A stretch of 64,000 nt of DNA from Cryptomeria japonica (GCF_030272615.1 NC_081414.1:7077001-7141000); one strand, 5' to 3'. Shown: positions 1 through 12,089, numbered from the stretch's first letter. Notes: a model not told the origin generated them from the sequence alone. Numbers and translations: made by a program.

Positions 1-150
1 TTGAGGATGTATGCCACTTCTAGATGAAACATTAGTCACCTGAAATACTGTAGTTATCCCAAAATCATAAGTTTTCTTCGTGTCATCCAACTTTTTGATG
101 CGAAATTTATTACCATTGCACCACATAGCCCTGTGGTGTTTCACCTACAA
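1..150 (-). pseudogene. CACTA-associated DUF4216 block (partial, runs off the window)
   Basis: The minus strand reads HHRAMWCNGNKFRIKKLDD then TKKTYDFGITTVFQVTN and SSRSGIHPQ without a stop up to the window edge. DUF4216 proteins have a V-x-L-F-x-C-x-W-type strand followed by D-x(3)-T-x-YG-x(2)-V near this point. This is the C-terminal domain seen after DUF4218 in CACTA transposase fusions, so its place at the far left agrees with a minus-strand element continuing out of the window. Confidence 0.68.
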
Positions 151-714
151 TATGTCAAACAAGTAAAAGTTATTGCATCGCCAGTTGATAAACATATCTA
201 TTCTTGGTCGAATGTATGCAAAAAATAACATATATATACATCATTACAATTGAAAAAAAATTAAATAATATGGTTGATTAATATATTTATATGTACCTGT
301 TTATCTCTTAAATCATATGCCAAATCAATTTCCCTTGGTCTAACATTGGAATCTCCATTACAATGAGCTTCTTTAACCAATGAAGCCACACCTTCTCATG
401 TTAATGCACAACCAAATTGTTGACATCATTCAATCCATACCCTCATCCAATCAAGATTGTTTGTGACATACAAATGTAGTGCATCCCACTCTCAAGCAAA
501 TGTAGAAAAAATAACTAGAAATTTACAACTGATGTATATTGAAGATTAAGAATTAATTAACTACAATATATATAAAAACCAAATGAAAAATGTATTCAGA
601 TAAATTTCCATGAACATCCAATAATTACCTCTCAATTTCCTCAATCTACCTTTCCCCATCAAGTACTCCCCTTCAAATTTGTTAATGGAGTTGGGCTACC
701 AAATGCAATCTACA

Positions 715-920
715 TGGATATTTACCGCAAACTTAGGAAGACATTTAGTAATGTACACCATAGTCTAGTATACCATATATCCCTCCACCATAGAACCCTC
801 AGGATGTGCTCTTTGTCGAACCAAAGCTTTCAAAAATTTTAAGTGCCTCTCAACCATCCACATTGACCTTGTGTGTACAGGTCCACACAATTCAATCTCC
901 TCAACTTGGTGTATGAGGTA
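715..920 (-). pseudogene. CACTA-associated DUF4218 block
   Basis: The minus strand here reads HQVEEIELCGPVHTRSMW followed by MVERHLKFLKALVRQRAHPEGS and MVEGYMVY. This is the central motif of DUF4218 (typically GPVH-x-RWM-x-P-x-ER-x-L-x(2)LK-x(3)-R-x(3)-PEGS), which plant CACTA elements carry downstream of the TNP2 core. A stop falls inside the block. The rest of 150-1400 is AT-rich with no clear match and is probably intron plus decayed coding sequence. Confidence 0.8.
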
Positions 921-1417
921 GTGTTCTTATGCATTGAAAAATGTCGAAGGTAGACACTTTTGCATTTCACACATTAGACAAGGAATTTTAGTCTTCCAGT
1001 ATTTTATATCTTCTTTACGGATTTCTTTAGATGACAAGCATCTACAAGTGATTCAAGACGCAAATATATTAATGAGAATTAACAAAATAATATACAATAT
1101 ATATTACATAACAAGTAAAACAGATGGAAAATATAATATCTATACAACAAATTGAACAAATAACACTACTTACCTCATTTATTTTCCAAGATCATATATA
1201 ACTTGCTCGACATTATTGTCGAAGTGGTGTGGGAGAGATAGAAGTAGAACGTATGGCAACAATTATAAAATGACCTTTTCATTGTTTTTCCAAAACTAGT
1301 ACTAAACATAATACAATGAAAAGTACATGCAGTATACAAATATATAGAAAATATACAAGAACATGAATTACCTTAATTAAGGTATTTCAATCATGCATTT
1401 TCATCCCTGGCCCAAAT

Positions 1418-1819
1418 TCACTTTTCTTTGTTATGAGATTGTTTATGTTCGTAGCAAATCTTGTGGGAAATCGAATTTTTCGTATGACCTCTTTTATAGC
1501 ATTGCTTTGCTGCTCCGTTAAGAACCAAGGAAGGGCACATATTAATTTGGTCTTCATCGCTATTTAAGTGAATGACATTTTTCATTGCATGATTGGATAT
1601 CTGAATGTCGCTATAAATTTTGACAATTTTTTCTTTGTCACGCCTTCCATCCAATGTTTTCCATAATGTCTCTGTTATATTCTTTCCAATATACATAGTA
1701 TCAAACAAATGCACAATTTGCAGCTGCTCATAGTAGGGCAACCTATTAAATTGTCTCGAATAACTTTTTAGTCCCTTTGGAAGGTGGTAATTAATGCCTT
1801 CATGACCTTCATGAAGCAT
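1418..1819 (-). pseudogene. CACTA transposase TNP2 C-terminal block
   Basis: A 133-codon frame contains INYHLPKGLKSYSRQFNRLPYYEQLQIVHLFDTMYIGKNITE. This corresponds to the part of TNP2 where functional family members read roughly H-x-L-D-V-M-H-I-E-K-N; here the His is retained and the Asp is present in FDTMYIGKN. The Asp is one of the conserved acidic positions of the family. Downstream residues include a NMCPSLVLNGAAKQ segment. It follows the 2053-3213 core after a gap of about 230 bp that shows no coding match and may be an intron. Confidence 0.78.
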
Positions 1820-2052
1820 ATCGGTTTAAAAAGTTAACAACAACAATCATCGTCAATTACAACATGAGTAAACAAAACACAATGTAAAAATATAAATTCC
1901 AAACATATCATATATGATAGATAAACAATTAGATTGAATGACATTACCTTGATGATTAATTCTATTATATTTCAACTTCCATAGGCGAGGTGTCATTCTT
2001 CATGGTTTTGATGTAGTCTCTTCTTCCCATTGAAAAGATGTTTTTCAGTAGT

Positions 2053-3213
2053 TCAATACATATGATTTTTGTGGAGGAAGTGCTTATACTCATCAAACGA
2101 CTGCTTTCCTAAACTTGTTGAATGATGAGATTTCATCTTTGGACCACAAACTAGACATGAAAATTTTCCCTTTGTTTGAAGACATGCAAGATCATGTATA
2201 ATTGGATTAAATATGTTAATTTTTATTATTATATATATTGAATGGATTTTTAAAAAAATGCATGATTTATACTTTAAAAAATTAAACATTATTAAAGTGC
2301 GCAAGTTGAACATTATAACATACCAGAAAAATGTGTTATCCATGGGGCATCATGAATTGTCCATACAAGCATTGCATGGAATTAAAATTGTCTTTGTCCT
2401 ATTGGTCTAGAGACGTCATACATAGTGACACCATTCCATAACTCCACCAACTTGTCAATAAGAGGCTCGATATATACATTCGTATCTTTAACTTGGTACT
2501 TACCTAGTTGAATGAACAAAAACATTACATTATTATTATAACCATTTTACCGCAATATATATAATTTAATGTACGTAACTATCAAATAAAAAAATACCTG
2601 GAACAATCATTGCCAACATTATGTGCTCCCTCTTTATTGGCACCCATGGAGGAATGTTATTGTTGATAACAAAAACAAGCCACATCGAGTAAATAGATCT
2701 CAGCTCTCCAAATGGATTGACAACGTCTGCTGCCAATGAAAGCTTGAGATTACGAGGTTCTTCTTTAAAGTGTGGCCATTTTTCCTCTATGTCCGTAAAT
2801 GCAAAACCATCTGCAGGCATTCGAAGAATGTCATCTCGACTTCTATTGCGTGCATGGTAATCCATAAATTGCACCAAGCTTTCGTACCTAAATAATCATT
2901 GCAAACATGGAATAATGGGAATATAATGAAGAACCTTGCGAGGCACCTTTTTTGTTAGTTGATCTGTTCAATATCTACTGATATGACATTCGGGGCATTC
3001 TGTTGCAAATTCATGTTGTTTATGATATATAATATGATCATTGGGACATGCATTTGTTGCTTGATACTCCATTCCAATATCTTTCATAATGGCAGTTAAT
3101 TCTCGATATGAGCGAGGTAGAATATTTGATGGTGGTAACAATAAATCACCTATCAATCTAAAACGAAAAAAATAATTTGTTAATATAAAGAATATTAATG
3201 GTACATATTTCAC
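2053..3213 (-). pseudogene. CACTA transposase TNP2 core (Transposase_21)
   Basis: Several frames together match the TNP2 core in the right order. At 2968-3213 there is LPRSYRELTAIMKDIGMEY, ACPNDHIIY and ECPECHISRY, the zinc-ribbon part. At 2566-2877 there is HARNRSRDDILRMPADG, then LSLAADVVNPFGEL, whose Asp lies at a conserved acidic position, and NNIPPWVPIKREHIMLAMIVPG. Between 2343 and 2470 the strand reads YIEPLIDKLVELWNGV and HAMLVWTIHDAPW. At 2053-2343 there is a CLVCGPKM cysteine pair and a KQSFDEYKHFL segment. The reading frame is not continuous: there is at least one in-frame stop near 2371 and spacers between blocks, so this copy could not make transposase. Confidence 0.85.
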
Positions 3214-3223
3214 CTTTTATTTA

Positions 3224-3649
3224 CTAGTGATGAAATAACAACAAAAATAAATGAAAAAAGATGACATATATGACATAAATTAACATACGTGAGATTGTTA
3301 TGTTGGATAAACCATTCATAATCTTCAAGTTCACCAACAACAATACAACAGAGAGAAGAGTTGTTTGGGAGCCTTCATAAAGGGGCCCGTATTCCTTCTC
3401 AAGTATAGGTAAATCATGAAAAAAATCAAAGTCATCTTGATCATCATGATCAGTTGCACTAGTACTAAATGTGTCATGGATCAATGTATTTGTATCATCA
3501 TCTTCAACTGTGTTTTCTGGCACATGATCATCTTCTTCCATAGGATCATTATCTTCAACTTTGATATTCACACCTCCATGTTCCTCCACTTGGAAAACCA
3601 CATTCTTTAGGTCGTGGTAGTCCATATCATGTGCCCTAGGGCGCCCCAC
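3224..3649 (-). pseudogene. CACTA transposase acidic linker block
   Basis: This 141-codon frame sits between the N-terminal zinc domain and the TNP2 core of the same transposase. Its first 95 residues are strongly acidic with runs of Asp and Glu, and contain a stretch ending LEKEYGPLYEGS, a position where TNP2 proteins commonly carry a PLYEG(A/C) motif. The last 40 residues are hydrophobic and look like intron or spacer read through. On its own it would not be identifiable; position and the PLYEGS motif make the call. Confidence 0.65.
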
Positions 3650-3663
3650 CTATATTAAAATGA

Positions 3664-3990
3664 TCAACATAAATAAACCATGATCATGATCTCATTAACA
3701 AGTGAGTTTTTATGTATATAAATTGTTAAAACAATATAAGCATTTACAAATGCAATCAATATAAACACATATAATGAACAACTTACCAATGGACGATAAT
3801 CATGTCCCCCTTCAATATGACCGTGATGCCTACAATGTTTCTCAGTTGTTGTGATTAAAAGTCTTCTAGTCTTTAAGCCCTTACAATTTTTGCAGGGACA
3901 ATAACATTTCCCATCACCTTTTCTTTTCAAGCTAGACCACAATCTAGCAATTGTCTCCTTATTTTGTTCTTCGTTGATATTATCTGACAT
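3664..3990 (-). pseudogene. CACTA transposase N-terminal transposase-associated domain
   Basis: A 108-codon frame starts with Met at 3990. Its Cys/His pattern (CYCPCKNC, then a paired HCRHHGH and a GHDYRPL segment) matches the small zinc-type domain found at the N terminus of plant TNP2 transposases (transposase-associated family). This domain probably helps DNA binding. The frame runs out after about 75 matching residues into unrelated hydrophobic sequence, which suggests an intron start or decay at about 3780. The next block (3224-3649) is acidic and rich in Asp/Glu, as linker regions of these proteins often are. It is the 5'-most part of the transposase in this window. Confidence 0.82.
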
Positions 3991-4161
3991 GATTTTTCTT
4001 CACAGGCAAACAAATAAGGCTATAAAAAATTCGGTCTATAACCTTGACAAACCAAGCAAAATGATGTCGCAAGTACGGAAAACACTATCCGCGCGATTTT
4101 TTATATTATTTACTTGACTAACCCTAAGGGTTTTTTTTTTTTACTTTTTCACTTTTCTATT

Positions 4162-4301
4162 TTTCGTTGGAATTTCAACGAACGTCGGGCAAGATTCTGA
4201 TGACAGTTGGTTTCGTTAGAATTCTGAGAAACATTGGGCAAGATTCTGACGATAGTTGGTTTCGTCAGAATTTTGACGAACATCGGGCAACATTTATAAA
4301 A
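4162..4301. repeat. 49-bp palindromic tandem repeat, about 2.9 copies
   Basis: Units start at 4162, 4211 and 4260 with a period of 49 bp. Each begins TTTCGT(T/C)(G/A)GAATT and holds an inverted pair, clearest in unit 3 as TTCGTCA-gaattt-TGACGAA, then CGGGCAAGATTCTGA. Subterminal palindromes of this kind are common in TNP2-type CACTA elements and serve as transposase binding sites in the family. That role is inferred here from position only. Confidence 0.8.
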
Positions 4302-7300
4302 AATTGACACAATTGCCTCCTAAGATCCGACAAAACGAAAGAAATCCCATTGTTCATCATAAAATGCACCCAAATGAGTTAGTGATGACTGCCAACATCT
4401 CCTTTTCCGTGACAATATAATTAAGCTCAGGTCCCTGTAAATTTTTGTTGATAAAATAAATTGCATTCTCTAAATTATCCAAGTTCTGCCCCAAAACTGC
4501 TCCTATAGCGTAGTCTGATGCATCTATGTGAATATGGAAAGGTAATGATCAATTTGGACCCTTGAGGACTGGTGTCTGTGTCAATGCTTCATTACATGGT
4601 GGAGTCCAATCAAATTCCATGTCTTTAGACAAAAGATAATATAAGGGTCCCGCTAGTTTACTAAAGTCCTTGATAAACCTTCTATAATATCCAACATGGC
4701 CAAGGAAACTTCTAACATCCTTTTGCTTTGTAGGAACAGGTTGGTTGAGGATGACCTCTATTTTGGCCGGGTCAACCTGAATTCCAACCTTAGAAATGTG
4801 ATGTCCAAGGACTATTCCTTCCTGCATCATCATGAAGCGTTTTCACTGTTCAAGGACAAATTGTAATCTTCACACCTTTGTATGACTTTATTCAAATTAC
4901 CCAATGCCTGTTCAAACTTTGAACCATAAGTAGTAAAATCATCCATATATATCTCCATCCAGTCATTTGAAATGTCTGAAAATATGCTAATGACAACTCT
5001 TTGAAAGATAGTTAGGGCATTCCATAATCCAAAGGGAAGAATGGAGTAAGCATATGTCCCCCAAGGACAAGTAAATGTAGTCTTGTCCTAATCTTCTGGG
5101 GCAATTCAAATCTGATTGTAACCATTGAATCCATCCAAGAATGAAAAATATTGTTTTCCTGCTAAAGAATCCAACACTTGATCCACGGATGGTAATGGAA
5201 AATGATCCTTCTTAGTTGTTGAGTTGAGTACTTTGTATTCTACACATACATGCCATTTACCTCCTTTTTTAGGAACTATGACTAAAGGTGACGCCCACTG
5301 GCTATCTGATATAGGATAGATAAATCCAACATTTAACAATTTTTGCAGTTCCTCTTTAACTATCTCCCTTAATGCATGATTGCTTCTTCTTTGTGGCTGT
5401 CTAATTGGTCTGCATTCCTTTTTTTATATAAATTCTATGTGCACAAAGCTTAGGATCTATTCCCCTCATATCTCTATTGTCCCATGTAAAAAATTGCTTA
5501 TAACATTTAAGTAGATCAACCAGGGTTGTCTTTTGGGCTTCTGTAAGTTGATTATTAATATTCAAACACTTATTCAGAGTAACTTCCACCTTAATGGTAA
5601 GATCTATCCGAGCCGCTTCAAAGAGATAAGAAGTATGGACTTCCTATGGTAACAAGGTAGGCAATATGTCTGTGGTTGCAAGAAGTTCCAATGACGTGAC
5701 ACATGATGTTAACTCCTGTGATTGCTACTCCAAACCATATTAATTTTCTATAATATTAGAAAGCACATAATCTTCATCTTGAAGTTGGATAAATGATTCT
5801 CTATTAATCATCATAAGACGACGAACAAAGTTGACCTCTTCTTCTAATTCTTCTCCCACATCACGCCAAATAACTTGCTCTTCATCAAGCTGAGGTTGCA
5901 CAGGTGAATACAGGGAAAGAGTTTTAGTAGAATTCTCATCGGAAATAGTCATGTCCCTCGACCGACACCCAATGTATGCATCAGTTGTAATAAGCTAAGG
6001 TCTCCCTAAAATAACAAGATATCCTCCCAATGTAGCTTTGGGAGATAATATCATGAAGTCTGCTAGATATTCCTAGGAATCCAAAGTAACCACAACATCT
6101 TCAATCATACCATCAGGTCGGACTATGGAACTGTCAGCAAGCTCCAAGACTGTAGAAGTGGGTCTAAGATTGGTTATGTTAAGTTGTTGCATAATATCCT
6201 TAGTCATAACATTGATGGTTTCTCCTAAATCTATTTGCGCATTCTTTATCTGTCATTAATGTTATTTTCACAATAGGGCTACCAGGATCAGAATATTTAG
6301 GTATTGTCACTTTGCCCAGCATAATATCAACCAGTTGAGCCATTACATGGGTTGTTTGTGGATCCTTTTTTTTCCTACCAGGTTTCTTCAAACATGCTTC
6401 CTTAATTGCTTTACCATAGATAGGGACATCCTTAATAGCTTGGAGTAATGGAATCTTAACACATATGTGTTTCAACTGATCAATATTATCAAAGTTTGCA
6501 TCCTCATGTTGTTTAGTCTCCTCAACTTGCAACCTTTGAGGGAATGGGGGCACTTTATTAGCTGAAGGCAAATTGAAAGGCTGTTGAACCTAAGGAACCT
6601 GGGTTGTTAGAGTCAATACTTCCTTTTCCTATGATACTTCAGTTATAACTGGAGGAGATGGATTAGGCAAGGTTGTCCCAGATCTAAGATGAATATCGCT
6701 TATATTGAGAGAATATGCAGGACAATGATTAGAATCAACAGAATATACTTATTGTTGTTGTTGGGGCTTGCTATTAGGATTTGACATGAGTTGAGATAGC
6801 ATCTAGGTAGGTTTAGATGGAGTAGCATTAGGAGCAGGGGTGGCATTATAGCAGGTTGTTGAGGTTGATGTAGTGGTTGTTGGTATCCAGAAAATTGATT
6901 TGACCACTGCTGGCCTCCTCTCCATTGAGGAGTGGGTTGCCATGGTCCTTGAGTTTGAGACCAAATTCCCTGTGGCTACTGCCACTGTGGAGATGGGTTT
7001 GAAAATTTTGGCCATGAACTTTGGGGATTATACCAATTTTGAGGTGGAAAATTCCCAAAATTTTGAACATATGGAGGTTGCCATTGATTATTTTGTGCAT
7101 AAGAATTCCCATTATAACTAGCAAAAGATAATGGATCAAGAGGCATACCTTGTCTTGGGACCCATGGCCTTCTTTGAGAAACATAGAAGATTTGTTCATC
7201 ATCTCCATGTATTGGCTTAAACTCAGGAACATCAAGATTTGCAACCTACTTACATTTGCAGTCCTTCTTCTTTTTCCTACAATGAGGATAGAATTTCGCA

Positions 7301-8427
7301 AGCATTGCTTTAGCCTCCTCGTTCTTCTTCTTGGTTTGAAGTTTGTCTAAATGGGTGGCCATATTATTTATGATATCCTCCTTAAAATCCTTCAGCAAAT
7401 GGCTCAGCTCCATCCTGGAAATGCCACTGGTTGTTGTTGATGAGGACTTCCCAAGCCTATAGTGCCTATTCTTCTTGGTAGTGGCCCTGGAATATTTTTG
7501 GCAAATTTTACTGATGTTGTCCCATGATGATTGAGTGATATCTCCTCCCCCATTAGATCTAGAGCATCTGTACACTCATCATTGATACCCCTCACGAATA
7601 TGAGTTTGAGAGATTCTTCATTTAAATTACTGTGTTTAGACTTCTTGACACAAAATAGAAATCTCTCAAGATAATCTTCTAGACTCTCATCCTCCTTCTG
7701 TGTCATCCTGAATATATCATCTTCATGATGGTCAGTTCCCCTACAATAGTCCTTATATTTTTTTAAGAAACAATCATTTCATCTCATCCCATTTATCAAT
7801 TGAGCTATTCCCTAAACTCATAAACCATCTCAGAGCGGATTCTTTAAAAGTAGCAAGAAATATCTTTACTCTATGGATATCTGTAGTATAATCATAGCTC
7901 CTACAGAGGACATCAAATTCAAACAGAAAAGTGTCTGGATCCTTTGTAACTAACCCATAGAACTTAGGCAAGGAAGAATTTGGGATGTTTTTGAGATTGG
8001 CATTGTCATGCAGATCAGAGATGGGGAATTCAAAGGTTGGGTTAACACATGGATTGTTGCCACCTGGAGGTGGGGGATTACCTCCACGTCCCGCCATTGG
8101 TCCTTGGTAAATGACTAAAAGGTGATGATCCTCTTCAAGTGGTCCAAAAAGAAAATGAAGGCCGTTTTCAGGAAGTTCAAATGCAGGAGAATCCGAATTA
8201 TCTAGGGCTTGATAAAGTGAAACAAAAGTATTTACATCTAGTGCCTCATATGGATTGAGTCCTCCATGATCAAGGTGATTAGGAAGGAATCTACCATGAG
8301 CATCTCTTCTTCGTCTATGCATGCAAATTCATGAGAAATACTTAACAACTTATCTTAACTAACAACACATAATTCTGACTGAAATTTTGAAAACTCATGA
8401 CTATGACAGGTTCTTAGTTTGGCACCA

Positions 8428-8444
8428 TCCCCGACAACGATGCC
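8428..8444 (-). other. primer-binding site of the Athila-like fossil (tRNA-Asp type)
   Basis: The minus strand reads TGGCATCGTTGTCGGGGA, close to the Athila-type PBS TGGCGCCGTTGCCGGGGA that pairs with the 3' end of tRNA-Asp. It lies between the gag frame and the LTR that begins at about 8450, separated from it by a few T residues. This fixes the LTR edge and the element's direction. Confidence 0.8.
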
Positions 8445-8449
8445 AAAAA

Positions 8450-9640
8450 TGTTTTCCTATCCAATTAGGATAATAACTAGACTTGAAGCCTTAACTTAGG
8501 GATTGGACATCCATTTTGAATAGCTATCATTCATATGACTGAGGTTCATTTGCTTGTCAACCTAGGGACAAATTACTTGAAATGGACAAGCATTGTTTGT
8601 GCACCAAGTTCCGGCAAATGAAGTTACTAAAATAAACATACAAAGATGCAACAACTACATGGCTACAAGAAATCTTAACCCTAGAAGATGATTTCAAATG
8701 AACAATTGTTATCTATGTTCAAAGCTAGCAAGCAAGAACTACATTTTTTGCCTTGGCTGTAGGAACAGACAAGATCTGGTTCCAGTGGCTGTAGGAACAG
8801 TCAATTGCCAGAACAACTACTACAACAAGATAAAACTTAATTTAATAGTTACACAAGATTACTCACCAAGTGGGCCCCCTTGGACGAGCGTACCCAGATT
8901 TTGAATGCTTCTATATGCTCAGAATAACATAACTTTATTCATTATCTCCAAAAGCTATTACAATACATAAAATAGGGAAAATACTTCTTGACTCTGAAAA
9001 CCCTGTCTAACCTCTGCGAAGAGGTTCAAAACTTTATTTATAAGAAAATTATAACAAACTCTTAACTACCTAGACCACACCCATGAGAACAAGCGGAAAC
9101 TTTTATTACAACAAGGAAGAAGTCAACCACAAAGATCGTGGGACTTTCATCATTACACGGCCAGGAATATAGCATGACGGTTTTCACTAGATTACCGCCT
9201 ACTGAAGATAGTCATAAATAAATCTGGTAGTGCTTCACTATTCTTCAATCGCTTCATTCGAACATCATCTCCCTTGTTGTCTTTAATGCTCTCAACCACC
9301 TTGAAATATCTTTAACGGTTTGCATGGCGTGATCCTCCAACTGGCATAACTTGATCACTTCTGCAACTACTTATTTATTCCTGCATCAAAGGTTAGTACA
9401 TGCAAACACATATGTATCCATTTTTGTCAACCATAACATTTATGCATCCATACATGAAATTATCATAGTAATTCACATAGCTTTAGGAATACTTAACCTA
9501 AATAATACAAGGTTTCAGCAAGTTCGGTTAACATTCAATATGCACACAACCGAAACTCTAATATATCCTATGACCTTCACATTGTCCAACTAGGCAACTT
9601 AAAACATAAGAAAAACTTATCAGTCATAGACATAAAAGAG
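8450..9640 (-). repeat. right-hand (5') LTR of the Athila-like fossil; outer edge approximate
   Basis: The inner edge is set by TGTTTTCC at 8450 next to the PBS. A minus-strand TATA-like box (TTATAAATAAAG) lies at about 9032-9044, as expected for an LTR promoter read toward lower coordinates. No coding match is seen in the segment. The outer edge is uncertain; it must lie before the duplicated segment starting at 9658. No second LTR exists for comparison. Confidence 0.6.
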
Positions 9641-10029
9641 CTATTATTTCACCTCATCAAAACCCTTGCCCTCTTGCAGGGATGTTCTGCTAGGAATTGA
9701 CACTCCAAAGTCATTAGATGCTTCAAAGACGTTATGGTCGATGGAGAATTGAAATATTGGTCTTTCTTGAGTATGGAATATGACCTCCCTAGGTCTAATT
9801 GGAGGACCTACATCATTCTTAGAGATTGATGCATTCATCTTTGCCTCCCAACAATCTCCACCTAGAATGAGGGGAGATTTCTTCATTACATATGCATTGA
9901 TAATAATTTGATTATGAACACTAATGCTAAGGCTATTTACAATGCAATGTATAATAATGCAGATCTAATAGAACATCTTAATAATATTTGGCAAGTTAAC
10001 TTTAGTAGCAAGGAATGGGGTAATGTGTT

Positions 10030-10420
10030 CAAGAGAAATTAGAACAATAATGTGGAACATAAAAAAGCTTGTTTTAAATGGCTATTTCTATTACAAAAGA
10101 TACTTTATAAAGATTATGTTAACAATAATAATATCTTCTCTATTTTCAAGAAATTGGAGAGCATCAAACACGTCTTCTTTGAATGTTTCATTGCCAAAGA
10201 AAATTAGATGCTATTTGCTACTAACATGAAAGGATGGAATGTAAATATTGTTCAACTTGAAATTATTTTTGTTGTTATTATGAATATGGAAAAACATTTC
10301 AATTCCTTTTGGCATCTTCTTTGTATTGAAATTCTTTAGAAAATCTAAAAAATAGGAATGAGGATAAATTTAATGGGGTTAGGAGGGAACTTAAATGAGT
10401 CATTTAAGAGACTCATTATT
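10030..10420 (+). pseudogene. LINE-type reverse-transcriptase zinc-binding (zf-RVT) domain, copy 1
   Basis: In the plus strand, frames around 10060-10220 read KWLFLLQKILYKDYVNNNNI followed by ESIKHVFFECF, the divergent partner of the clearer copy at 14334-14680. The pattern is that of the zf-RVT domain found downstream of the RT in plant LINEs and in some LINE-derived plant proteins. About 140 bp further on comes KNRNEDKFNGVRRE, matching the W-x-RN-x(2)-F segment that normally follows the domain. The frame is broken more than once and the CxxC pair is damaged. No RT or endonuclease domain adjoins it, so this is a stranded fragment. Confidence 0.6.
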
Positions 10421-11246
10421 TTCAATGTTGCATTGTAGGTTACGGTTACTATGAACATATCCAAGTTCAAGTTTGAAAACTTGTTGGAAGATGGTACAAT
10501 GAGGGTGAACGTGAGTGAGGTCTCATATGGTCATACTTGCGTAGATACTGCTAAAGAGTATAAATCCTTTGTCAAAGGATTGCAATAATTTGTCAAAGAG
10601 TATAATGAAGAATGTAAGAACAAGGAGAGGACCAAACGGAAAAAACCAGTTGGATTAGCAAACCAAGGTAGAGTAGGAGGGGCAAGGTACCAAATGAATG
10701 AAGGATAATGCTCAAGCATGGAAGTGACTAGATCCAATGAGAACTTTTCTGACATTTACCCACCTCTTGGAGAACCTGAATGGGATTTTTACAGTGAGAA
10801 TAGGAACTAGGAGATGAACTTACAATCCTTAGGTGTCATGAGTTAGTCATTTTTTTTAATATGAAACTATAATATGATTCTTTTTGTATATGGGTGTACA
10901 AGGTTGTACAAGGTTGTAATTGTTCCTTCTGTATATGGAAATATATGGGTGTTTTACATATCAAGTTTTATACAATGGGTGCACTTCTAAACTTAGTTGT
11001 TTAAAACTAATATGTTATTACTCTATATTTAATATATATAAATATAATTTTTTATCCCATCCAAAGTATCCTACTAGTATTCCACAATGTTTCTCCTTCA
11101 AGAGATTGTCACTCATTGATCCTCTTAGTATACACAATTTGGTTCCTTTGAACAACAAACCCTCTTGTAGCATAAAATCAATCCAAGGGCCTCTATCTTC
11201 ACTAATAGGATTGCTACAAGCTTCATAAGCATCTTTAAAATTTGCA

Positions 11247-11741
11247 TTATCTACATATAAATTCCTTCAAACTATTATAACCCACATTGTTAGCCTTAAT
11301 TTCACGCAACAACAAATTCTTCCTACTTAATGCATCAACAACCTTATTTGTTTGTCCACTTTTACGCATCAATACAAAGTTAAAGCTTTGAAGATACTCT
11401 ACCCACTTAGCATGCCTTTGGTTTAACTTATGTTGGCTATTTATAAATTGCAAAGCGTGTTTATCTATATAAATAATAAGCTCAATAGGGGGTAAGTAAT
11501 GCCCCCACTTCTTCAATGATTGAATCAATGCATAAAGCTCAAGATCATAGGCAAAATATTTCTTCTTAGCATCATTCGAGTTCTCACCAAAATAAGTCAT
11601 TGGTTTACCTTCTTGACTAAGAACAACCCCTATTGCCAATCCACTAGCATCCCACTCTACTTGAAATACTTTATTGAAATTAGGCAATGTAAGTATAGGG
11701 TACTTACTCACCTTTTGTTTGAGAAATTTGGATGGAAGATG
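11247..11741 (-). mobile_element. Ty3/gypsy RNase H fragment (duplicate of 19586-20097)
   Basis: A long minus-strand frame carries a gypsy RNase H: VFQVEWDASGLAIGVVLSQ near its start and KYFAYDLELYALIQSLKKW, then a tether ending VDALSRK. The piece stops at 11741 exactly where the duplication ends, so RT lies elsewhere (20100 onward). It is a fossil fragment carried as part of the duplicated segment. Confidence 0.85.
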
Positions 11742-11981
11742 CCTTATGATAGTTATAAGATGATCTATAAGAAGTCATTATTATCTTGTGGGTGATGATT
11801 CCAAGGTAAAGGAACAAGGATTTAGATAGTTTGGATGTCATTTTTCATGGTTTCATATTTTCTAAATAACCAATACTTGTTATTGTAGGGTGAAGGGTCT
11901 CATCACCCACAGTGACATTATTAGAATGATAGTAGTATCCGTGGTGAGAGGTCTATATGGTGGAATTTATTCCATAAGGAT
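11742..11981. other. 240-bp spacer between the two duplicate copies, no gene seen
   Basis: This stretch joins the end of copy 1 (11741) to the start of copy 2 (11982). It has no counterpart at the matching place after 20097 or before 9658. I see no coding match. It may be a remnant of the sequence present when the duplication formed, or a later filler. Confidence 0.5.
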
Positions 11982-12089
11982 AAACCCCTTGCCCTCTTGC
12001 AGGGATGTTCTACTAGGAATTGACACTCCAAAGGCATTAGATGCTTCAAAGACGTTATGGTTGATGTAGAATTGAAATATTAGGCTTCC

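Larger units (their letters stand above)
1..4301 (-). mobile_element. CACTA (En/Spm, TNP2-type) DNA transposon, decayed and cut by the window's left edge
   Basis: Read on the minus strand from 3990 to 1, the segment holds in order every domain of a plant TNP2-type transposase: the N-terminal transposase-associated zinc domain, the TNP2 core, then DUF4218 and DUF4216. That order is characteristic of plant CACTA elements. The coding blocks are separated by AT-rich gaps that may be introns or decay. No CACTA/TAGTG terminus was found: the left end lies outside the window, and the right end seems to merge near 4301 with an Athila-like fossil. The 49-bp palindromic repeats at 4162-4301 are probably its subterminal repeats. 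Class is nearly certain; the exact right boundary is not. Confidence 0.88.
4310..9640 (-). mobile_element. Ty3/gypsy LTR retrotransposon fossil, Athila-like (minus strand)
   Basis: Parts from right to left: an LTR at about 8450-9640, a primer-binding site at 8428-8444, gag (about 7400-8322), a zinc-finger/protease region (about 5740-7300), reverse transcriptase (about 4550-5590, including IYPISDSQWASPLVIVPKKGG and a DGFNGYNQI segment) and the start of RNase H (about 4318-4550, FHIHIDASDYAIGAVLGQ). Integrase and the left LTR are absent, so the 3' part is lost where it meets the CACTA element near 4301-4310. The RT wording (FLGHVGYYRRFIKDFSK, KDHFPLPSVDQ) and the Asp-tRNA-type PBS favour the Athila/Tat side of the family. 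It is broken with many interruptions and is old; no LTR pair is available for dating. Confidence 0.85.
9658..11741. repeat. Copy 1 of a 2.1-kb duplicated segment (LINE-like domain plus gypsy RNase H end)
   Basis: The same sequence occurs again further on in three pieces: 9658-10028 matches 11982-12351, 10035-10660 matches 14334-14958, and 10662-11741 matches 19011-20097. The match ends sharply at 11741, inside the gypsy RNase H region, while the second copy continues into the rest of that gypsy element. So copy 1 is the derived, truncated duplicate and copy 2 is still attached to its source. Identity judged by eye is about 90-95%. Copy 1 also lacks about 100 bp present at 12352-12451. Confidence 0.85.

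Noticed and set aside
6846-7350. Plus-strand frames of 66-82 codons and a second minus frame in the Athila-like gag/zinc region
   Set aside because: They are other-frame shadows of a decayed gag region; composition and position explain them.
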